DNA of 63,478 nucleotides from a virus. Within the stretch, counting starts at the first letter, position 1, and every line of letters begins with the position of its first letter. Of this stretch, positions 61,601-63,478 are shown in pieces. The notes beneath the pieces are model-generated. The model saw nothing but the letters and a program-made list of their open reading frames with translations, was not told where the DNA came from and did no database searches. The stretch lies in IMG/VR virus record IMGVR_UViG_3300009596_000001, positions 1-63,478 of that record. One strand, 5' to 3'. The position numbers and the translations under genes are program-made.

Positions 61601-62054
61601 GGCTATCCAATCTCCGACAAGACTTGATGCTGTGCCCGAAGGGGTTTCCGAAAGGCATCCGTTTGTTGCAGCAGTCACAAAACTACATAAAGCGTTGCAA
61701 TCTCCAACTGAAGATGAATTTATCGCATTTGTGCGAAATAACCCATATGACTTTGCTTGGCTCAATGTTATGTGGGGCTACGATTACATAATGGACAAGT
61801 GGATTTCGGGTGCAGGTAAGCCAGAGTGGCATAAACACTACAGAAACACAAATGTCCTTGCTGCTGCGTTGGCATCACAAGGTATGAACCCGCAGGCAGT
61901 ATCGGCTTTGGTGCAAATCTTGGAGACTTCAAAGGAACACAATGTAGCGAAATTCTTGGATGCCCATATAATTAGGTTGCGTGAAAGAGAGACCCTTAGA
62001 CAAACGGTAAGAAAGCGTGCCAGACTTCAGCATCTAAAAGGAGGGGGTAGTTGA
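46641..62054 (+). CDS. Giant composite protein, 5137 aa: lytic transglycosylase-like plus HExxH
   Basis: One uninterrupted frame, about 24% of the genome. N terminus (about 1-195) is lysozyme/transglycosylase-like: catalytic-type Glu42 in NLEGGSPYAV and RSYGPFQIN, the motif of gp16-like ejection enzymes. A zincin motif HEVFHLITH is at residues 1850-1858. Two Glu/Pro/Thr-rich linkers (about 1200-1243 and 2248-2283) split it into three large helical segments. Hydrophobic segments occur near 600, 3560-3620 and 4710. The C-terminal part (about 4260-4800) resembles LPD38-like polyvalent-protein sequence. No polymerase motif (DxDGD or T7-type A/B/C) was found. It is probably packaged and ejected into the host. 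The start is GTG with GGAGGTG 5 bases before. Confidence 0.85.
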   Translation: MRKQRTDVFDKNFVASMLFEEGLRAGVPLPSLFSWFYIMNLEGGSPYAVTVEGNKTRSYGPFQINDVHAEEIRKMGLRFPQDIYATRDLPPEEVRRRIQNHIRYVIQRDKQIRERLKALNPQLYNAVFNVEFGQVNPMALQHLIGYYMASWNAPAFADNVARGDFRPLAPGVAVYRLADARRRQEAFREAIQMWQNITQSYVRQQSERVYGEVSKAISAALDAGRIRVRTGRVPVSAVSPYQIRDAIVPNVISVIPQVSQAAKMLSPEHIRRLRQEFPEVESMIPVTTKTPHEYVAALSLIGELAKQRTEFAQAWNLLPKPVRQQILSTIVNYSHKVSGARDEKAKKRMIVEATTQLAAMLTPRGAVEETKRFASALGQEVWGFITGVVKEAVSIPAIFVAAAKSGELKKVWSYLDKVRSTRKGVDKVAAEIAYAAVHNNPAISFAWGGIVKGLAHMVGSVLVGIPEKIFEYVPDKVPGAKVIKQKLQEALQFIDKSLGPMIVSESIKLSKDPNFRKQHLDDAVMFLAASGLRHLLDVRAGRYIPTEQGWELYTATLLQGRVYEILNNALRTQTGDHWAFRLISEANLTDYRATGPLIGIFATGGLLGAAKLARMALSGIKAAEAPVAAAALAETGNLEAALMIGRGLGNLTARQRLVHGALATAQAIITPGHMFERFFTRVGLNTALKRMGIDGIEGLRAIAATEGYQAALDILHQVAPKVSGFSKIASSFITGAAYTWGGMPSHFSSPGEAIGHFVGGTLVNMLFDLPYIYHGSVELIKGTKKPRHEILRNPAFAPIIAAVYEEGFIQQALRNPDIFKMFIDPRILTRLHAVADLNAMERTFTPKKQSRALFVLNIPTENEVRTSKRIEETYARAYEALPPSDVELVGRMLHAYKLFEDAKEAARKKHKLPQDVEKPEDMTIEEWHREIVRIWGEKMFKEQVWGKKFDIRDLAKATAALHILTHARWFADFFYSEDPEAAQQMFRQVLWYGLNRLRSALDAVKDVKPHTAVEEDNLYHSIVDRFISEFYGGFPVIGELMKSLMAHQLTLFGAVKIAEGAKIAGKSPEMLVEQADIAIREMNRIFMRNLPEYLIRYTQGLSVEGVRELWEKTVEPEMKQQISLVVEPSTIVTYAKELLDELTAKLRKGRAAAQFVTPWRRMIRALNALDAAIRAEKRQQEAKKFAEEKAIEEVMKAQQAAEGQVTGEAPVQEPTTIEVPPEQKLTQQPTVEQVEKPTTPHGEGIIRAGVTYPAVSSLLKPAEYVPMRRWTDMRDWGDDYLPAPMMEDKITVLPNEMWRNAWMSLPERPANIEEYIRALDIATTSFALSFFMHPEVQPKFFGSHIPSIAIVSADLARKIKENPYYTSQFHIVAVDAGPVQERSPYETDEVLLIMGSNQHWTPESLRRFAQSVQTIFWSQKIPHEFWEFVLDAWSRVDKKDMPNIVRFLFAALPGINETPILRQRMGLDNDAVWERVVEFINEDPEFFYGDWLKKNIEEIVNGIIQRELTHFGVSPAFNLPERVIDGLRAARSIFPLETPYQAIANAMLIISATPIRSEYHSRMLKSPAAYLVKALVPDTVRGDWRETMRTIREQFFIPYLQAYLFGSRREGKVEVVEGEWDIRVDRNTNTVVFSIPPEEEASFWAYYALAVQTASEFYDTRYLLPSRTSPSRADLFNFSPPRLFEEFIRSRAPQQVVDKLEQVSEIAQLGRINELRGISLEPIDVAVEYQSIAGFAWAVPEVTASIIRSHTEYLRDILRHDLSRSPELLRVIERISGKEGLDNVVEWLEKNIQVLLIAQSMAPVAFTLGPAHDLPIAGAFIPHSFSHPARPLKSFLWFSTLSSLISKSLHEVFHLITHVDEQPTFRTLVDALNRAEPETRRNAILFILNLADQLLSAGTKWASLYGVSLLYLLKSIDPQLGKLSRAVIPISGDFYDGVISALNGLESRVRDLAKPLGIDADVMFRPLFDVTGRLKDMLEMSKRLAAMVSDGLGVTFTQTVETARAFLEMVEQGTFVDPQLFAQFARAYPEQAALIRQVITEQVVNADLKAIKDMVDYYDTTNTPIDAVEYFARREGIPLDEVFRHREYLLDPTEIMSYWGYDFSAIIQFLASKYPDEFAAFVEVLSQVYPASERLVSDAFVELVRSPMTAQLYDQAVQYIRQLGLDTVFNPRECIKAMFALSARLGQNINLLDIITPLMDKIVDDTTARWLYAGISPIIPTTLPHRRFYAKGPSAVEEAMKRFPELFEPKEEPTVEPKEEPKVEEPKPEEVTKPPEAPEEDRTAEILQKIMYRTVLPQETVQTLMKLAKAPLPQIRSISELQSRLREAMERFVVEMEAGVKVRYDDFMMKTIAELPDDISYPQFLAQAALRKSNVDPVARLLLTDERYERARVIALSLTAQVFEIFRSMGFLHPLSEAVNFMQERTGGWTKRMVNAISARLGAYWNVVEQFLTEGEQNRRLQRRILGEIGVKPLSAKELGVFLFTKAMEDIQFIALKYADQLLTQIEQTYTRRVREAVRSERPSLRRRLISLLEKNLLPYIDRSDAELEGVLSRAADAVVKLSRQPYKEYLPIQVDEGQVLAQVAEKLKIITATLKQHPPENRPAVLRRLIGGILDRAVLATFSRKFTEKERAHLRGLLAHAIVNDIINFTYSDRVLSTLTENIAAMNAMLRRRLVPNPFSSAEQFAKFNGLPAEAVNVVLRRGREKWREFVENLYSYRSLADVWKAIGNFVSEVSAIKTHHQIDVNPFGEFMLMYARDIVVPKERWEPPETALPPLTTRDEVNRVAETLPFSYAELAREPSDVVQLFVGFKNVLSEVMGWMSRILQSEMSYEPPETFQPPRTFRSIFYPVLEPDKLFKHPVALSSDRIVIVALVHDILSDILHGSEKDSAWERGVYDAILRNLSSFHKGALKNPAAVTRLEGDEAVLWGYAKEILKTDNTVIQDLQALGYGIADAYITQITMGEAIDIFAFMQERIQRGLAEIIQRHPKITDLLSQIRGSDPEKAQKFRDILEGITMSYIAEKLTSELIKERKPKHIHKPWEELLTEEDRQLFNELRNTFSILNLAAVFDRADRISRRLLWTDPQDVRAHQLFEFLDAAWHYKIMQPIRRLPVYRYSQTASLIENAQFVLSALPSLLERGLISIADRNKAEVALRKFLEDASQLERDPQGRLIMPVEIANNLFRALNELGAKVFRMLAYNTARVEIPAKDQHTLEFRYFGDLVAFAKARSILGFEYGKRLKEFYEAYNQLYHQIPQSMRRGIPTPENLTRVAAAAALESVEYVLNTSKIDENVLTQPIIEVIAGMFQKIFAYYDNQFKQLRSRFATPQTMEEGKRVVVKGEDMMVYAHHFKTTADEFIKAITGLGNLFNLYHQVLDFSQKEYPRTIGVEYMLEDLINAWITFGAPRREIRRKQLDDIRKQLEAVNEYDLPEEESIKIEHIISSLDEENIWGMIIGVEDEETGEIKRYGLHHLSEKTLNLPEIREVVNILLEYYRHRMTHWLIGQRIGHFPAPVKEAIIETLRAIAEQRQSAKRQIEQITQTLERMDAGRILTKFLYALSAGATLATVAPYIPELVFNVFPAMLHDIGRGISQMVHLSMTNPMWVTTMLGGALALLFRSRRLGGISNILGGLLVSISRWMNTQLPNIRQALQGVGSEIVNKITTSMGSYWGALAAALVNSIEVPSVYNDILVAQMTANTVNQMTFKGSFPGSGKPSRQMAEDIVNHSWASAVLQQGSLLGAAIHDLAKATEARLIMKHGIPEFLQNPNKQESLIWDLAVLKALSLLSRHGQAALQQPFKNFYKRSPIALAAASVIDPATGQRVRLALTTNVAEVTIQGTKVVLDNVTLGDVIRYGLGGVTTADVDALFNATSPAAFKAALRRLYSNHRAALQHRIRTGLLAHMDEKSVQAIRFVSDWILPIAKGLMLPKEKPYLAVALANSREAQLAYLMNLRYLQLIMSLPFTRDLLAPLGFDANSLARELNAVWSSLAQMGVPSNIIEEADKAMWQVKATVNATVKELMKRPTSPQAAMKRIREVLGQAQKVISRLFSMVAYTRYTPLAKQMKGKLAPTMLGSPFLALEADLRHTTVRMYNEPFRQDFFSAASSTFPDEILALPEVIQLENALNAGKVTPMQMLATLESRMDALLTELAQASGRRKEEIEADYNRILYAVYKYASNTVDDAHRVHRVEDVFAKGLVALNAPVVLDPRRTTSPAVAQIRTKLLKLAVPYAVLMNYLVKMYAMRAFLEDMYVGMEPSFGLTEERYVPQWHDLALNPGTVLADMVLQTFDRLPTKMTKKPFEFKRTGLAEINDADFRNIMRRGLYALASKHVLNKHRPVVEAVIGFMPPPFKQMLAWQLANTLAPLRVGEQGGIPLTYEMGEDIANAIQEMFSLVGQYYLNQMRAMEGLPQDKLTAVLSAFQTQSLIFQLRSPFRQMGSLIYAGSALSRDFNDPVAFIMPILFFPRALKIVSQYMTGKQPKLNILERVVLENSPELFSRRSVTERAILEGAREAINTIMMHPEGAKAVEILLDPTASRADKDKAMDFIQQVFIVGGEPTRRNKFKSAVSKWGFFLLRLMDEAAVLATKLAAVHTYMAHQDVTGTYDFNTIHAAINYGSAFSERVHATPLEGYRPTLFRGPAERKLSIKHLFFIPQVFSQFLVYTFATADNFRMMLGDIYDNIVRKDIPLKEKIANLATAATAIMALQLGTAIFNGVWVGLTQRVLEDQPIGIWTKEEEERDVLGTFEGMAAAMTKSAMPRPASFVISYFLALTPLRSMILKKTLLGNLTERDLPPLMRLGYRSLGETISILSNLTAISDTAGEDKGILQKLWDAVTVTYPREQIPSTLIDLAQFASILAAPYVPEAGLLPFGLVSPAVRAVIGSEELPVAAEITETFAGRPTAAKIVQSMTGIPAPFGYSEIWSPAPADIAFRSAERSPIRMAYKFVNETERSTAAAYVAELVRVARTTRIGPTLNAIRHLLNPSFYLAIQSPTRLDAVPEGVSERHPFVAAVTKLHKALQSPTEDEFIAFVRNNPYDFAWLNVMWGYDYIMDKWISGAGKPEWHKHYRNTNVLAAALASQGMNPQAVSALVQILETSKEHNVAKFLDAHIIRLRERETLRQTVRKRARLQHLKGGGS

Positions 62055-63451
62055 TGCCTAAGGGTAAGTTTCTAATCTACAGCACAGAAGGTTGGGGTTG
62101 GAATATAGCGCCACTTCTGAAAGAAGCGGGGCATGAAGCCGTAGTCTATATTGCAGACGAGGAAATTAAGCATGTTGGGGATGGTTTGTGCGATAAAGTG
62201 GATGATTGGAGAGAAGTTTTGGGAACTGACAGATATAGGGAGTGGATTGTCGTTTGGGATAACATCAAGCACGGAGAAGTAGCAGATATGCTTAGAAGAG
62301 AGGGTTGGAGAGTATGGGGCGGCGGTCGGTTTGCCGATAAGTTGGAAAAAGACAGAGAGTTCGGGCGGATGTTTGCAGAAAGAGCGGGATTGAATGTTCC
62401 GCCAACCCAAACTTTTCCCAATGCAAGGGCTGCATTGGAGTTTGTTAGGGCTAATCCAGACAGATATGTCCTTAAACCCCACGACAACAAGATTGCTGTT
62501 TATGTTGCTTATGGTGTTGAAGATGCCGAAGAAATGTTGGAATATTGGGCAAACATGACAGATTTGGAAGACACTCAAGTAGATGTCCAGAAATACATTG
62601 TGGGGCGAAATGTTGATGTTGAGGTATGGTGGCACAACGGTGTGATGATAGGACCGCCCAACTACGACATTGAAACGAAGTTCTTTTACCCTGACGATAT
62701 GGGACCGATTGTTGGCTGCATGACTTCTGTGGTTTGGTGGTCTGATAAGGCATCAAGGGGATGGGATGTGCTTAAGCAGATAAAACCTTTAATGCAAAGA
62801 ATTAAGTGGACGGGTCCTATTTCAGCGAACATAATTGTGGAAGAAACTACGCACAAACTTTATGTTCTTGAGTGGACACCAAGGTTCGGTTATAATGCTT
62901 ACTACTGCTTGTGGGAATTGTATTCTGATTGGGGCGAATTGTTTATGAGGACTTTTGAAGCGACAGAAGACCTTATCTTACCCGTTAACACCCATCAGTT
63001 CGGTGTAGCAGCAGAAGTTTCAATCGCTCCTTATCCGTTTGAAAGCCCCGATAAAGAACTCATGCGGAAAGTTTATTCCACATTAGACGGAATGCCTTTG
63101 CACTTTGAAGACAACTACCCCGCAAAAGTTTACCCTTGTGATGCTCGTTTGGATGCTAACGGAAGGATTGTTTGTGCGGGTTTGAATGGAATTGTTGCAG
63201 AGGTTGTTGCTGTGGACGAAAATCCCGAGGCTGCTTGGGAAAGAGTTGTGGCAACGGTCAAGCAACTAAAAATCCCCACAAAACAAGCGAGAATAGCCGA
63301 TGGGATTAAGGATTTTCAAGAGTGGTTTACAAAGTTTAGAGATTGGAAAATTGTTGGAGACATAACTCCATTAAGCGAAAGGTCACTACGAGGGATAAAC
63401 AGGGAAGACATGCAACCTCCGGGTAGGGGACTTCTACAAATTTGGAGGTGA
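62054..63451 (+). CDS. ATP-grasp ligase resembling phosphoribosylamine-glycine ligase (PurD)
   Basis: 465 residues, close to the length of PurD (about 430). The ATP-grasp core has KLEKDREFGRMFAERAGL, YVLKPHDNK (nucleotide-binding Lys), VQKYIVGRNVDVEVW, metal ligands in LYVLEWTPRFG and a GPIVGCMTS loop. The C-terminal VAEVVAVDENPEAAWERVVATV is like the PurD AIRS-proximal end. PurD joins phosphoribosylamine and glycine. Whether this enzyme does so, or forms another amide bond on cell wall or virion, is unclear. The ATG overlaps the giant gene's stop (TGATG) with AGGAGGGGG before. Its 3' end repeats at the window start. Confidence 0.75.
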   Translation: MPKGKFLIYSTEGWGWNIAPLLKEAGHEAVVYIADEEIKHVGDGLCDKVDDWREVLGTDRYREWIVVWDNIKHGEVADMLRREGWRVWGGGRFADKLEKDREFGRMFAERAGLNVPPTQTFPNARAALEFVRANPDRYVLKPHDNKIAVYVAYGVEDAEEMLEYWANMTDLEDTQVDVQKYIVGRNVDVEVWWHNGVMIGPPNYDIETKFFYPDDMGPIVGCMTSVVWWSDKASRGWDVLKQIKPLMQRIKWTGPISANIIVEETTHKLYVLEWTPRFGYNAYYCLWELYSDWGELFMRTFEATEDLILPVNTHQFGVAAEVSIAPYPFESPDKELMRKVYSTLDGMPLHFEDNYPAKVYPCDARLDANGRIVCAGLNGIVAEVVAVDENPEAAWERVVATVKQLKIPTKQARIADGIKDFQEWFTKFRDWKIVGDITPLSERSLRGINREDMQPPGRGLLQIWR

Positions 63452-63478
63452 CCTTTCTTGATTAAAATCTTCACTGCC
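63356..63478. repeat. Right copy of 123-bp terminal direct repeat
   Basis: Identical to bases 1-123. It contains the 3' end of the ATP-grasp gene, the GGAGGTG of the lipoprotein gene, and from 63458 its TTG start and first seven codons, which continue at base 124 of the window on the circular map. Confidence 0.93.

Noticed and set aside
46641-62054. Virion RNA polymerase inside the giant protein
   Set aside because: No DxDGD, and no T7-type motif A/B/C (T/DxxGR, RxxxK, HD) was seen in the translation.
1-63478. tRNA genes and integrase
   Set aside because: No cloverleaf-like sequence was noticed in the few gaps, which I could scan only by eye, and no tyrosine or serine recombinase motif was seen in any protein.

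Overview
The window is the genome of a tailed bacteriophage, probably complete. The first and last 123 bases are identical, so the molecule is most likely circular or circularly permuted with a unit length of about 63,355 bp. Gene order and recognisable proteins point to a podovirus-like virion: terminase, P22-type portal, scaffold, N4 gp56-like major capsid protein, adaptor, gp10-like nozzle and ejection proteins. No long-tail tube or sheath gene was recognised. The host is a bacterium: nearly every gene has a GGAGGTG or GGAGGCG ribosome binding site, sigma70-like promoters are present, and there is an NlpC/P60 hydrolase and a lipoprotein. The sequence does not identify the host. No integrase, tRNA gene, DNA polymerase or RNA polymerase was recognised.

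The genome has two arms. The leftward (minus) arm, 23.5 to 1.5 kb, holds early and replication functions. From right to left it has: small genes with individual intrinsic terminators (23.5-20.6 kb); a MoxR-like AAA+ ATPase with a VWA/metallopeptidase-like partner (20.6-18.1 kb); a tandem array of six CxxC paralogues plus three possible divergent members (18.1-13.4 kb); a calcineurin-like phosphoesterase and a RuvC-like resolvase (13.3-11.8 kb); a non-coding region with two short promoter-terminator units and an origin-like purine tract (11.5-10.7 kb); a primase-helicase (10.7-8.0 kb); zinc-finger and unknown genes; a pyruvoyl-dependent arginine decarboxylase homologue; a Bet/RecT plus Cas4/RecB-like recombination pair; and a D12-class DNA adenine methylase.

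The rightward (plus) arm starts at a promoter near 24.3 kb and runs through the circle junction to 1.58 kb. It has: hydrolase, terminase and portal (24.3-28.8 kb); an inserted block with a zincin, two glycosyltransferases, probable receptor-binding proteins and small basic proteins (28.9-36.8 kb); scaffold, capsid and small head genes (36.8-40.4 kb); adaptor, nozzle and ejection-type proteins (40.4-46.6 kb); a single 15.4 kb gene for a 5,137-residue protein with a lytic-transglycosylase-like N terminus and an internal HExxH motif (46.6-62.1 kb); then a PurD-like ATP-grasp enzyme, a phosphodiester-glycosidase lipoprotein and a secreted trypsin-like protease. The arms diverge across an iteron-rich 0.8 kb gap (23.5-24.3 kb) and converge at about 1.56 kb.

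The main candidates for undescribed biology are the CxxC paralogue array, the MoxR/VWA pair, the decarboxylase homologue with conserved catalytic residues, the giant composite protein, the twin short transcription units carrying anti-Shine-Dalgarno sequences, and a three-copy intergenic element whose hairpin arms covary.
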